Below are positions 1 through 10,200 of a DNA stretch of 21,967 nt, in pieces. The position numbers and the translations under genes are program-made. The notes under the pieces were generated by a model. It saw only the letters and a list, made by a program, of their open reading frames with translations. It ran no database searches and was not told the origin of the DNA. The DNA lies in contig JAPEVF010000750.1 in assembly GCA_029747585.1 (NCBI GenBank), forward strand, positions 1 through 21,967, read 5' to 3'. Source of the DNA: Pleurotus djamor (Eukaryota; Basidiomycota; Agaricomycetes; Agaricales; Pleurotaceae). How positions within the stretch are numbered: position 1 is the stretch's first letter; each line of letters opens with the position of its first letter.

Positions 1-1419
1 CCATTCCAGTCTCGAGGAGGTCCAGTGACACCCTTCTGGCTCACAGAATGCGGTCATGTAGTTTGCAATAACCATCTCTGTGAGCGATGTCTTCAATCTC
101 AGTTGCATCCCAGAACTGATCTGCTTGTCTAGCTGCCGACCGGAGTTGCCCACAGTGCAGATCTAAAGATATACAGCTTATTCCTCTGCAAATGGATGTT
201 CGTCAAAATCCACAGTCGCTCATGAATCCCGCTTTGATTTTTCGGCTAGATGGAAGCTCCAATGTCGAATTGGTTCAACTCGATCCCAAATTCTCTGGAA
301 ACCATCGCATATGCGGCCAAGGTAGCGTGTTGCTGGTGGTATAAGCTTTGTGAGCGACTCAGTGGTTATTCTCAGTTCCAACACGAAACGATGGCTTCAC
401 AAATCCGCCACCTAAAGTCGAAAGTCCTTCAGTACAGGTCGATGGTAGAACAGCTAAGGCGCGAGGTGGCCGAACTTACGAGGTGCATCAGCTCAGTGGA
501 CCACTCCTGCTTTCTGCCTGTGATCTCACCTCCGACAGAACAAATTTATCTTTGACCGAAGGAGCTCAGCAACGTTCTCTCTCCGATTACGACCCTTCAG
601 AATTGCCCAATGCGAATGGAAAGCGTGCAATGATGCGTTCTGCTCAGTACGTTCACGCGCCATGTACCCAATATCCATAGGTCCATAAACTTCACTGGAA
701 TGTTCAGACAACGCAAGACCGCCTCAAGCCCTCTGGTAGCCCCTGCTGGTCCTGATCGTCTGACACTACCTCTGCAACAAGCACCTAGTTTCAGCCCTCG
801 CGAATCGAGAGGACCTGGAGGTATACCGCAAATTCGACAAGGAAGCTCACCCTACGCCGCCGCCGATCCCAGAATCGATGCCAAGTATGTAACTCGTCAA
901 CTACATATATGCGCCCTTCGTCCTAACAACTTGCTCAGGCAGTACTCTTATCAAGCTCCAGGGACTTCTCAGGCTCGGTTACCTCGTCGTTCTGGCACTA
1001 TTCAAACCTTCGAGCGTGTTTCTGGAGGAAATTTTGCTGAGCAACTCGTCCCCAGCACTTCCTACTTGCCATCTCAACCTCGTGTCGAAAACCAGCACTC
1101 TAGATTTACGCCATCGTCCACTAACGGCTCGGTCGACCTTGGCCCAAACGCCAGAAAGCTACCTCCGCCGGCTAAAGTCATGGGTCCTCCTCCAACCCCT
1201 CAGAATGTTTTACGACACGTCGATACTGGACAAGATCGCTCTATGGCAACTAATGGTCGCTTCGCTCCTCCATCAACCACTCCCCGGCGGTTTGCACCCC
1301 GAATTGAAGCTACGAGATCGCTTGCTCCTGTGGCTCCGGTGTCAAGAGCTCCGACGAATACACAGAACGCCTACGGAGGACACCAAAGAGCGCCGTTTAT
1401 GCCTGGTAACTTTGGATAG
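1..1419 (+). CDS. RING-like zinc finger / coiled-coil protein, Zip3/RNF212-like (5' truncated)
   Basis: The 3' part of a gene that begins left of the window. The exons read continuously as 1-79, 133-197, 250-321, 376-482, 539-646, 708-884 and 939-1419, with six GT-AG introns of 52-61 bp, giving 362 residues. The first exons hold the end of a RING-type finger: LTECGHVVCNNHL, then SCPQC across intron 1. Next come a short MEAPMSNWF segment, a helical coiled coil (KFQHETMASQ onward, through SMVEQLRREVAELTR) and a long Ser/Pro/Gln-rich disordered tail containing RLTLPLQQAPSF, ending MPGNFG. Short RING, coiled coil and basic disordered tail is the layout of the Zip3/RNF212/HEI10 meiotic crossover E3 (SUMO or ubiquitin) ligases. 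That the protein is a RING E3-like protein of this shape is seen; a meiotic role is inferred. The first zinc ligands lie outside the window. Confidence 0.72.
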
Positions 1420-1590
1420 CTAATGCTGATGTATATGTAACTTGGATCGTGTTTCCTAAAAAGATATCTTTATGATGGTTGGTGTGATCGTTGTGAGCGG
1501 TAAATTCGGTTTATACCCCTTCAGGGACTTGTTTGTGTGGCTGTGGAGTGGACTGCGGCTTGTGTCCGTCACAGACTCACATTTATTATA

Positions 1591-1663
1591 CTCTTCTCAC
1601 TCTTCCTTCACCTGTTTCGCCGTTTCTCTCCCCCCTCTCCCTCTTTTCCGTCTCTACCAAGTT
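1591..1663 (+). promoter_or_regulatory. Pyrimidine-rich core promoter / leader of the LEA-2-like gene
   Basis: An almost uninterrupted C/T tract lies directly before the chosen ATG at 1664, with runs such as TCTCCCTCTTTTCC. CT-rich stretches close to the start site are usual in highly expressed basidiomycete genes. The tract supports the ATG at 1664 over an in-frame ATG at 1472, which would translate this tract. Confidence 0.5.
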
Positions 1664-3038
1664 ATGGCATATCAAGACCCTTATAATGTGGGAAGCCAGG
1701 CTGGCCGGTACCAGTCTAACCCACAATACGGAGCTTCAGACGCAGACTTTAACCCATATGCCAATAACCCCCAATATCGACCACCACAACGAGGTCCTTC
1801 TTACGACAACTACGGCGGATACCGTGATGATCCATACCAAACAGCGCAAACCTTTGGCTCCCCTCCGCAGCGCTTCGATTCTGACAGGACATTCGTAACG
1901 GATCCCATGGCTCGAGACGATGAGTTTGGAACGCCGCCAATTGCGACGAAGGAGAAGTTTGATGCTACAGTACTTGCGGCGCAACCGAGAGAGAAAAAGT
2001 GAGTTGGTTGGACACCCCATTTGCTGGTGTGGCTCATGCGAAGGTAGAACTGCGAGAGCGCTGAGGAAATACAGAAGAGAATACCAAGGCAATCTTTGGA
2101 CAAAGGGTGGCGGTGGTCGTTGTTGCTTGCGCTTCCTATGCTGCTCTATTATGGTTGCCGCCTTCTTATTCCTCTCGATCGTGTTGTCTCTCGCACTGGT
2201 GAGTTTCGGTGTCCGCAGCACCCGCATATCCCTCAATATCATATAGTGGATTCGCCCTCCAAACATCGCGGTGGGCGACGTAGCCCTTGCGTCTACTGGC
2301 AGCCCCGTAAGCCCATCTTCACTGGGTCATTCCTTCGAAATCTCATCTAGCTTCAGATAGAACTTTCATCCGATGCAAGTTCACTAACGGTTAATCTCCG
2401 TCTCAACATATCGTGCGTTCTACCCACCTTCTCCATGACTTTGAGGCTGACACACCCGACAGTGTCAACAATCCCAACTACTTTGATGTCAATTTCCGTG
2501 AAATCAAAGCCGATGTACGTCCTTGTATAGTCCAGTCTGTCCGTGGCAGTCCATCTGACCCGCTTTTGTTTCCCCTAGCTCACATACCCACTAAACAACA
2601 CTGACATTGGCGGGGGAAGCCAGAAAGACATTGTCTTCAAATCAAATTCTCAGACGAACTGGACATTCCCCTTCGCCATCGTGTACAACAGAGCGAATGA
2701 TCCCAACAATCAAGTGCTTGTTGACCTCGCATCAAGGTGTGGCATCGGCGGCGCAAGACGCCAGATCACCGTCGACTACAAGATCACAGTGAGTCTGTTT
2801 CTTCCTTATGTTGTTCCGTGTCTCACACCGAATCATTTTCCTTCAGCTGGGATTGAGGATCTTGGTCATTCCCATCTCCCCTGTTGTTTCCAACTCTATC
2901 AGTCTCGATTGTCCTATCGACGAGGACACAATACGGGTCAGTACTTTGCTCTGCATTGTGTTAGCAATCCTAATGGGTTTTTAGTCCCTTTTGAACGGCG
3001 CTGGTCTCGGTGGAATACTGAGTGGCGCCGGGTTGTAA
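1664..3038 (+). CDS. Single-pass membrane protein with LEA-2-like extracytoplasmic domain
   Basis: Eight exons join in frame: 1664-1998, 2048-2198, 2247-2306, 2351-2412, 2463-2514, 2579-2788, 2847-2936 and 2985-3038, giving 337 residues. Residues 1-110 are a Tyr/Pro/Asn/Gln-rich disordered cytosolic segment (starts MAYQDPYNVGS). A basic stretch ending EYQGNLWTKG leads into a Cys-containing transmembrane helix at about 139-163 (CCSIMVAAFLFLSIVLSLAL). The remainder contains WIRPPNIAVGD, a beta-strand repeat with ISVNNPNYFDVNF, and a second half with SNSISLDCPID; it ends in a Gly/Leu tail. This is the architecture of fungal proteins matched to the LEA_2/WHy domain (membrane-anchored, Asn-rich beta sandwich). 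The molecular function is not established; a cell-surface or stress role is inference. Its stop lies 99 bp from the convergent UBA3 stop. Confidence 0.85.
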
Positions 3039-3137
3039 AACTCATCACTTTCATGGACCGTTCGGACAGCATATATTACAACATTTGTATATGGACACAT
3101 TACGATTGCAACGATCTATTGGATGGACAGCACGACG

Positions 3138-4780
3138 TTAGGTGTATGAAATACGGAGCGAAAGACTGAACGGCAAGGATGTGGAAGTGACGGTGACCTC
3201 TCCCCCGTCTGGCACAAGTTCGGAAACCTTCTTGGAAAGATTGGGTCGTGTCGCTTCTTCGAGCTGAGGGGGTGCTTGGAAGTAAATTTGGGATGTCGGA
3301 GTCGACAGTGAAGGCTTTTTGATTTGGCTATTGGGGGTGTTGGTAAGCCATGTAAATGAGTGGATAATGGCGAACTCACATGTCCTGTTTTTCGACCAAT
3401 AGTTCTATGAGTTGTTCAACGGCAAGTTCGCGTGAAATAGAGAGGTCTAGAGCTTCGCCTCCACAGACTGGGCAATCGTCGCGCTTCTCGTGCTCAAACG
3501 TATACGAATAAACACCGTCAGTACCGATCAACATGAAATAGTTATTAAGGAAGGCGGCAGAGCTCGTGGCAATCTTGAAAGCTTCATTGCAACATGAAGC
3601 TGACGTCGCCGTAGTAAGCTCTCCGGAAGCAAATTTAGGTATAGCCACACACCTGCAATGATGGCGTTCGTGGACGCAATGGCGGGAATGATGTTCTTGA
3701 CAACACCTTGCGTTAAAGACCAAGTCACGCCTTCGATCTTGAAGTCCTTCGCGCGGGCAGCTGCTTGGTTGTATAACCATGTAATATGCTCAGGATCGTC
3801 TGTGTCCATCTTCTTATCTGATGACGAAGGTGGTGAAGCGTCTGGAAATCAGGTTCGGTGTGAGTACTGACCACCATGTACGCGCGGCCATTCAAGAACG
3901 GAAGCCCATTCGATACAATGCTCAGGCAAACGTGGTGTATTTGCAATTGTGCATATCGGGAAGGCGGTGGGTTTGTTGAGCATGTCGAGGGAGCATTCGT
4001 AGCATGAAGAGAATGTAGGCAGAATGACACGAGCTTGTCCTTTGAAACCTGAAGAAAGAGTGAGCTAGGCAGTGATAGTAGCATCACAGATCTAACCTTC
4101 CGTTCCGCCGTCAATCAACGGCTTCAGACTTTCCGGATTCTCTGGATCAACGAGATTGACCAAGGTTGCATTGATCCATCGCCGAGCTTCTACGGAATCT
4201 AGTCCACATATGACCAAGTTGAATTGCATGTAATAGTCGTCATCTTTGTCTTGTATCTTCCCAAAGTATCTGGTATGGCATTAGGTGTCATTGAACACAC
4301 ATGAATGGTTGGGGACTCACGGAGAAACGACAACGCCAGGTACCCTATTCATGATGAACTCCGCAGCGACGATTGCCTTGGGCTTTCCAACATCCTTTGG
4401 CCTTAAGACTCAGGTTAGTGCGCTGGTGCAACCGTGATAACCACAGTAAATCGCCCACCTGAAGAGGAATTGTCGGTTCAAGTTACTGATATCAATGGTG
4501 TCCATATCAATGACATGGATGTCCTTGAATCCAGTCAGAGCCAAGTTGGCAAGAATCTCGCATCCAAGACCTCCAGCCCCGATGACAAGAATCTTGCATT
4601 TGCTACGCAGGAAATCTTTAACCTGTGGTTAGATGAGCACGGTCTTGTGCAATTGTAGATGTCTGGGTGGGCACGAACCTCATCTCCCGCGAGAAAGCCT
4701 GGATCGGTACGAGGACCTGGTTTCTCAAGAATCTGATCAATATGATAGTAGCGATCCTCCCAATCTTGAGTCGAAGTCAT
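3138..4780 (-). CDS. UBA3: NEDD8-activating enzyme E1 catalytic subunit (UBA3)
   Basis: Eight exons (complement of 4679-4780, 4459-4622, 4321-4401, 4269-4097, 4048-3872, 3817-3653, 3599-3380, 3327-3138) give 423 residues in one frame. The protein adenylates NEDD8/Rub1, forms a thioester with it and passes it to the E2 Ubc12, working as a heterodimer with ULA1/APPBP1; this pathway activates cullin-RING ligases. Seen: the nucleotide-binding loop [10 protein letters not shown] (about 47-56), [25 protein letters not shown], the catalytic cysteine in RLPEHCIEW (about Cys218), zinc-binding pairs CYEC (189/192) and [22 protein letters not shown], and a C-terminal ubiquitin-fold E2-binding domain ending [13 protein letters not shown]. 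All key residues are present. The start [10 protein letters not shown] lies 124 bp from the divergent RCL1 start. An upstream open frame is interrupted by an N at 4878 and is treated as leader. Confidence 0.96.
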
Positions 4781-4904
4781 CGTCGCCTGTTGTCGTACGA
4801 ATCCAAGTCACCAAAGCGCGTTCGCCAGTCGCGTGTCTGACTAAGCCGGCCAAGTGAAATGCTGAATAGGGGCAAATNAAAAGTTTCGCAACTACTGTCG
4901 CGGC
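4781..4904. promoter_or_regulatory. Shared divergent promoter, UBA3 / RCL1
   Basis: Only 124 bp separate the start codons of UBA3 (minus) and RCL1 (plus), so both core promoters and both leaders must lie here or overlap. No TATA box is evident. One ambiguous base (N) sits at 4878 next to an A run. Confidence 0.6.
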
Positions 4905-6396
4905 ATGAGTCCGTCGACAATTTCCTTGGTTCAGTTCAGCGGACACCAACACCTTCGCTATCGACTAGTCCTTTCCATTCTCAGCGGAAAGCCAGTCCGT
5001 ATCGATAAGATACGTGCGGACGACAAAAATCCTGGTCTTAGAGGTATGTTTCTGTTGTAAGTTCACCTATACACCCAAGGCATATCATATCGCGCTATAG
5101 ACTATGAAATCAGCCTGCTTCGTTTACTGGAGAAAGCTACCAATGGGTCTGTCATAGAGATATCAGTTACAGGTACGACATAGCCAGTTCTTACGCAAAG
5201 CCACTCCAATTAACCGTTCGCATCAGGTACTGCACTCCTGCTGAAGCCAGGAATTATATTCGGCGGGCCTCTGACTCACGAATGTCCACTATCGCGCTCT
5301 GTTGGTTACTTTCTCGAACCCATCATTATGCTGGCCCCGTTCGCTAAAAGACCATTCCAATTGACACTTCGAGGAATAACGACTGATGAACACGACTTAT
5401 CTGTAAGTTGTGGGTCTCCCGTGAATGCTTGAGTCCTGCAACTCACGTATCCTCTAGGTGGACTTGATTCGGACGGTCACGCTTCCTACATTACAGCCGT
5501 TTGGTATCTCTGATGGGTTGGAACTTCGAGTGCGGAATATTTTATCCTCTCCTCTTCAGCCGATGTGTTAATGCCATCATGTCGTTCTTTTTAGATAAAG
5601 AAGCGTGGATCCCCCCCAGGTGGTGGGGGCGAGGTCCAATTCTTCTGCCCAATCGTTAAGCAAGTCAAAACGCTTAACTTTGTGGAACCTGGCAAGATCA
5701 AGAGGATTCGAGGTATCGCGTACGTTTGTCTGTCCTTCCGCCTCCGCCCAGATTTTCTAACCTGTATACTCTAGTCATGCAGTTCGCGTTAGCCCTCAAT
5801 TCTCCAACCGCATGATTGAAGCCTCGCGTTCTGTATTCAACCGGTACATTCCCGATATTTACCTGTACTCAGACGTCTACAAGGGCGAAGACAGTGGGAA
5901 GTACGTGAATTGTGCGTTCTTTAGACGTCACGGCATACTGAGCTTGCATGTCTAGATCACCAGGCTATGCGCTGAGCCTTTTGGCAGAGTCTACAACGTC
6001 AGCTTTGTATTGCGCGGAAGCCGTCTCACAACCAGGTGTCGCTCCCGAAGACGTTGCCCTGCTAGCAAGTCGATCTCTCCTGGCAGAGATCAACAAAGGA
6101 GGCTGTGTCGATGAAAAACACCAAATATTGGTTTTACTCATGATGGTGCTGGGTAGTGAGGACGTTGGGCGCTGTCGAATGAGCGAACCAACGGTCAAGA
6201 CGTAAGCCATATCATATCTTACAGTTGATTATTTCTGATCCGGAATTCCAGTATCCAGTTCCTTCGTGACGTTCAAAAGTTCTTCGGAACCACGTTCAAA
6301 ATTGTCCCGGCAAACAAAGATGGGACTTCTTCTTCGCAACTACTGTATTCTTGTTACGGGTCTGGTTATGTTAATACGAACAGGTCACTGGCCTAG
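4905..6396 (+). CDS. RCL1: RNA 3'-terminal phosphate cyclase-like protein RCL1
   Basis: Eight exons (4905-5043, 5101-5172, 5227-5402, 5458-5529, 5595-5719, 5775-5900, 5956-6201, 6252-6396) give 366 residues, close to the usual RCL1 size. Rcl1 is a nucleolar SSU-processome component that binds the GTPase Bms1 and is needed for pre-rRNA cleavage on the 18S path; it has the RNA cyclase fold but lacks cyclase activity. Seen: FSGHQHLRYRLVLSILSGK at the N-terminus, KIRADDKNPGLRDYEISL, TGTALLLKPG, GPLTHECPLSRSVGYFLEP, RGSPPGGGGEVQF, HAVRVSPQFSNRM, and SYGSG-like YSCYGSGYVNTNRSLA at the end. Opening SPSTISLVQFSGH fits the family start. All introns are GT-AG, 50-65 bp. No break or missing segment is seen. 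The stop is 231 bp from that of convergent MET8. Confidence 0.96.
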
Positions 6397-6627
6397 TTCT
6401 GATCAAGTGTGCCAATCCGCCCATGAGTGCCGACGCATTGACGCTAACTTGACCGAGGTAGGTCCAAGGAACGTGGTCGCCGCAAAAGGACGACGAGAAC
6501 GGTGTTTATCCATTTACTCCAAAACAAAACTTGTGTGACTGCGTATGCAAAAGGGTACTGGTATAGTAAGTCTAGATGAGGGTTGATGCATTGATGAGTC
6601 GAACCTTGGCGCGAAATATGGGAGCTT

Positions 6628-7452
6628 TCAACGACGAAACGCGACGGCGCAGCTGATAGCCCCAACAATTGCACCGACGGCATACGGAAGGTAGGTCGAA
6701 GGTGGCGTGCTGAGTTCCTCTTTCTTAGGACGGCCACCTATGTCCTCCAGACGAGGAACCCTATTTTTCTCCCAGCCCTCGTCGAGTAAGCGTTTCATCA
6801 AGTCGTCGTCCAAAACCGTGAAGTCTTCCATCTCCCATGCATTGCATATGTCGATCATCCACCTCATCCTTCGCTTTCCAATTTCACCACCAACACCCGG
6901 GGCCCGTTCCTTCAACTGGGTCCTAAGAATCCCTGCCTTTCTAACCGCCTCTCCTTCATATCCCTCCAAGCTCGTCTCTATGCGTTTCTTGATCATTGCG
7001 GCCATTCGCGGACTATCCCCGTTCGTGGATATCATGATTTGCAGAGGCCCGTCACGCACCTGCGCGCCGAAATAGAAGTCGCAGGCGTCCGGGATGTCTG
7101 CTACGTTGATCGGAATCCTAGCTTCACGACTGAGACGGTATATTTCGCGTGATTCTTCGACGTCGTCGATGGCCGTCAGCACCATGTCAATGTTCTGAAG
7201 GTCTTCAGGACCAGAGAAAACGCGGTCTTTGTAGTTTATGCGAGACGGGTACTGTTCAATTAGATGCTTTGTTCGAGGATGCAGGCCGTCATGAGGGGAT
7301 ATCAAGATTATTTGAGCATCGGCGACAAGGATGGATTCAATGCGGCCAGAGGCAACTTGTCCGCCTCCGACGATGAGAACGTTTTTGTTTTTGAGTTGCC
7401 AAGCAACGAGGAGTGAGCCGCCAGAAAGTTGGTCTGCCTTAGAGTCACCCAT
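6628..7452 (-). CDS. MET8: Siroheme synthase, Met8 type (precorrin-2 dehydrogenase / sirohydrochlorin ferrochelatase)
   Basis: A single uninterrupted exon of 274 codons, the only intronless gene modelled here. Met8 proteins oxidise precorrin-2 with NAD+ and insert Fe2+ to give siroheme, the cofactor of sulfite (and nitrite) reductase. Seen: an N-terminal Rossmann nucleotide-binding motif VLIVGGGQVASG (about 25-36), VLTAIDD, and NVADIPDACDFYFGAQV (about 116-132), which carries the conserved aspartates of the active site; then ISTNGDSPRMAA and a helical C-terminal domain. An extra feature is a hydrophobic segment at about 255-271 (LPYAVGAIVGAISCAVAF) ending in two arginines, which looks like a tail anchor. 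The start is the ATG at 7452; an in-frame TTG at 7464 is not used in eukaryotes. Divergent from SLT11, 105 bp apart. Confidence 0.93.
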   Translation of the reverse strand: MGDSKADQLSGGSLLVAWQLKNKNVLIVGGGQVASGRIESILVADAQIILISPHDGLHPRTKHLIEQYPSRINYKDRVFSGPEDLQNIDMVLTAIDDVEESREIYRLSREARIPINVADIPDACDFYFGAQVRDGPLQIMISTNGDSPRMAAMIKKRIETSLEGYEGEAVRKAGILRTQLKERAPGVGGEIGKRRMRWMIDICNAWEMEDFTVLDDDLMKRLLDEGWEKNRVPRLEDIGGRPKKEELSTPPSTYLPYAVGAIVGAISCAVAFRR

Positions 7453-7557
7453 TGACGGTGGCAAGTTGAAGTCGAAAGGCGGAAGCAGAAAGCGATCGCG
7501 GGTGCAAAGGAGGGGGAGAGTGCTGACTAATCCACTTCAACTCTCTCTTCGACGACC
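7453..7557. promoter_or_regulatory. Shared divergent promoter, MET8 / SLT11
   Basis: The 105 bp between the two start codons must hold both promoters. The SLT11 side carries a CT-rich stretch (CAACTCTCTCTTCGACGACC) directly before its ATG. No TATA box is seen. Confidence 0.55.
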
Positions 7558-8835
7558 ATGCCTCCAAAAGCTGATATCAACAAAGCAGGCTGGGAACAAA
7601 GTGAATTCCCCATTCTATGCGAAACATGTACGTTGAGCCTACTCTGGAGAATGTCCTGTATCTAGAACGTTTTCCAGGTCTTGGTGACAACCCCTTCATT
7701 CGAATGGTACGGCTCTCGTTAGCTTCGTGCAATTTGTTCGGTATTGACTAAGATTCTTAGTCCAAACAAGAGTACGGTCGCTCGTGCGGGACCTGTGCTC
7801 GTCCTTTTACAGTCTTTCGGTGGAATCCTGGCACGGGTATGCGATTCAAAACCACCGTTATATGTCAGACTTGTGCCAAGGTGAAGAACGTGTGCCAGAC
7901 ATGTCTTCTCGACCTTGAGTATGGTTTGCCAACACAAGTTCGGGATACAGCGCTGGCTGTCCAAAGCGAAGCCCCAACAAGTGATATCAACAGAGAATAC
8001 TATGCGCAGAATATGGAAGCCAAAGCGAGTCGCTACATTTACTACATTTATTCATCAATGTTAACGCGCGCTGCCATTCTTAGATGGAGGGTGATAAATC
8101 CATGCTTGGAACGGGTCGCACACAATCTGTTGGAAAGGAAATGTTGAAGCAATTGGCTAGAACAGATCCATACTACAAACGCAACAGGCCCCATGTTTGC
8201 TCTTTCTTTGTGAAGGGAGAATGTACGAGAGGCAACGAGTGTCCCTATCGGTAAGTCTTATGATGCTGCTTCTGCTTGCTCTCAGCCCGTTTCTCAAGCC
8301 AACTCACAGACACGAAAAGCCTGTGAACAATGAGTTATCGAACCAGAACATCCAAGATAGATATCATGGGAAGAGCGACCCTGTTGCTCGTAAAATTCTA
8401 GCTACGCATGCGGAGAGCATGGGCTTGAAGCCACCTGAAGACGAATCCATCGTATGTCCCTCGCATTCTCGTAGCAAATGTCTGACTGACGGTGCCTAGA
8501 CGTCTTTGTTTTTGTCTTCGCTTTCTCCCGAATCCACCGAGCTCAGCGTTCGCACTCGTGTCACAAAATCACTACCCTCCCTTCCTCCCTCGCAAATCAA
8601 GTCCGTCGTTCATGTGGCGAAGTCCAGGTTTGTCTTGTCATTTACGATGCTATAGTAGGCTGAGTTTCCCCACTTAATTAGATGTGCTTTCGTCAATTTC
8701 ACCGATAGGGCCAGCGCTGAGCTCGCCGCCCAGGCTTGGGCAAATGGTTTCGAAGTCGATGGCACTGTTGTTTCTATAAAATGGGGGCGAAGCCGCAACG
8801 CTGCTAAGCCTGCTGCCCCTTCTGTCTCAACCTGA
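7558..8835 (+). CDS. SLT11: Pre-mRNA splicing factor SLT11/ECM2 (RBM22 family)
   Basis: Seven exons (7558-7627, 7678-7706, 7761-8024, 8084-8250, 8310-8451, 8500-8627, 8682-8835) give 317 residues. The family (yeast Ecm2/Slt11, human RBM22) sits in the Prp19-related part of the activated spliceosome and contacts U6 and the pre-mRNA. Seen: [20 protein letters not shown] at the N-terminus, then paired CxxC zinc ligands ([22 protein letters not shown]), [41 protein letters not shown], a CCCH finger C-x7-C-x5-C-x3-H ([19 protein letters not shown]) and a C-terminal RRM with [21 protein letters not shown] and VSIKWG. Exon 2 is only 29 bp. Intron 3 (8025-8083) must be spliced GC-AG to keep frame. 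The protein is shorter than RBM22 because the Pro-rich tail is lacking. Confidence 0.94.
8025..8083 (+). other. GC-AG intron in SLT11
   Basis: The exon before ends [11 protein letters not shown] and the exon after begins MEGDKSMLG. Joining AAA|GCGAGT to TTAG|ATGG restores the frame and the family sequence. The nearest GT donor, four bases on, gives the wrong phase. A branch-like GTTAACG lies near the 3' end, and a perfect 9-bp tandem duplication CTACATTTA (8033-8041, 8042-8050) sits just behind the donor. Confidence 0.82.
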
Positions 8836-8972
8836 CAACGAATCTGTACGCTCGGTTCTACTGTAATTATTTAGGTTTGATGTTATACCTATTAATCTGA
8901 ATTAAAGAAGACTTGTAACAAATGGGTGTGTGCTCTCTTCGCTATCTACGGACATGCATTCTCTGCGCCACG

Positions 8973-9902
8973 TTAAATAGATGCTGCACGTCCTCCAATG
9001 ATAACTCCGAGTAGCCAAAGGGCGAATTGTGAAGGATCTGAACCAACAGCAAGCACTCTACCCAGGTTCACGAGTCCTGGGGCAGCTAGTAAGAAGTCGT
9101 GAGTTAGAGGTGATATGGAGATTTGGCACGGATACATACGACAAACGCCACTGAGCCCCCACCCGATTCCAAACACGGCCGCTCCCAGGACCAGTTTGGA
9201 ATCTATTGTCCTTCTTGGCAGCTCAAACTTATTTCCGAAATATGCAGAACCACGATACGATTGGTACATCAGCATCGCGGGAGGGATAGCGCCTATGGCG
9301 AGAAACGCAAGGGATGGGTCGAAAGAACGATGAAAGGGGAGAACAAGAAACGCGAGAACACGGTTGGGATCTGTGAGATTTGATAGATGAAGGGCGACGG
9401 CGAAGTCCAAGCCAGTAAGGAAGGTCACGATACGGCGTTTGGTCGAAACCGATAAGTAGCTTCGATTGGAATGTTCAGACGGGTGGTATGTTCGCTCGTC
9501 CCACGGCTGGTGGTAAAAGATGAGCGTGCGTACTACGGCTCAGCAAACGGCATACCAATATGTAGAGGACCGTGGACATGAGGAAGAATATCGCCTTGAG
9601 GACGAGGAGAGGGACCCCGTTTTCTCCTGGTGTCCAGTCGAAACCCGGAGGAGACACGGGGAGATTTCGACCATGGATTGCTAGAGTAGTGATTGCACCC
9701 GACACGAAGAAGGATGCGGTCGCTGCTAAAGACCTTGGATAGCCTCCTGTGAGCCCCTTTCATAGGAGAGGATAGATACGAAGATTACCTTGCAGAAAGG
9801 CGAGATACACCGCAGAGCATATGCCTGAAACGAGGTCAGCACAAGGCAAGACGATCGAGGGGGTAAGAAAAGGGGGTACCCTGATGTGCATCCGTTAGAC
9901 AA
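8973..9902 (-). CDS. YeeE/YedE (TsuA-like) sulfur-compound transporter, 5' end unresolved
   Basis: Five exons are clear (complement of 9902-9880, 9824-9789, 9733-9556, 9506-9140, 9085-8973), joined by GT-AG introns of 49-55 bp. The read-out contains LSNGCTSGHMLCGVSRLSAR, SLAATASFFVSGAITTLAIH, FLTGLDFAVALHLSNLTDPN, RVLAFL, FDPSLAFLAIGAIPP and GAAVFGIGWGLSGVCPAPGL, ending GVIIGGRAASI. These are the repeated motifs of the YeeE/YedE membrane family. In bacterial TsuA/YeeE the NGCxSGH and GxCP cysteines line the path for thiosulfate; both are present here. The first half-repeat and the start codon are not found. Upstream minus-strand text holds a Gly/Ala-rich hydrophobic frame (about 10200-10145, GVGLAEGGAAAFGLLGA) and another (about 10030-9960, GGIQSLIVSGL) that could be lost or divergent N-terminal exons. 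The gene may be intact but unresolved, or a 5'-eroded pseudogene. MET8 lies one gene away. Confidence 0.85.
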
Positions 9903-10200
9903 CTGACAGAACGTTCAAAACATGTCAAGATATGCTCAGACAGGCCGCAGTCGATGATAATCCCGATACAATAAGACTTTGGATCCCTCCGTGGACCGGG
10001 ACAAAGTCAGCGACTCGCAAAGCAATCATCGCTCTGGCCCTTCATCCATATCTGAACTTGATTCATCTAGCNGGGGGCTTGTCGCAGTCAGATCAAGCTC
10101 AGGTTACTGAAATAACCAACGGAGCTGGTCACATATCTTTGCAAGACACGATAACAGGCCCCCAACAATCCGAATGCTGCTGCGCCACCTTCCGCCAACC
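9903..10200 (-). other. Unresolved stretch, possible N-terminal exons of the YeeE-type gene
   Basis: About 300 bp between the first certain YeeE exon and the stop of the next minus-strand gene. It holds one N (10072) and no minus-strand ATG that opens a frame into the YeeE motif. Two short hydrophobic minus-strand frames could be exons: one with GVGLAEGGAAAFGLLGA, one with ADFVPVHGGIQSLIVSGL. The latter resembles the VSGLLVG segment before SNGCTSGH but does not splice convincingly. The open plus-strand frame is treated as a shadow. Confidence 0.3.

Noticed and set aside
1472..1663. In-frame upstream ATG extending the LEA-2-like protein by 64 residues
   Set aside because: The extension translates a CT-rich promoter-like tract into Ser/Leu/Phe-rich sequence unlike the family; the start MAYQDPYN at 1664 fits the family.
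7453..7464. TTG at 7464 as the start of MET8
   Set aside because: Nuclear genes use ATG; the next in-frame ATG is at 7452 and nothing conserved lies before it.
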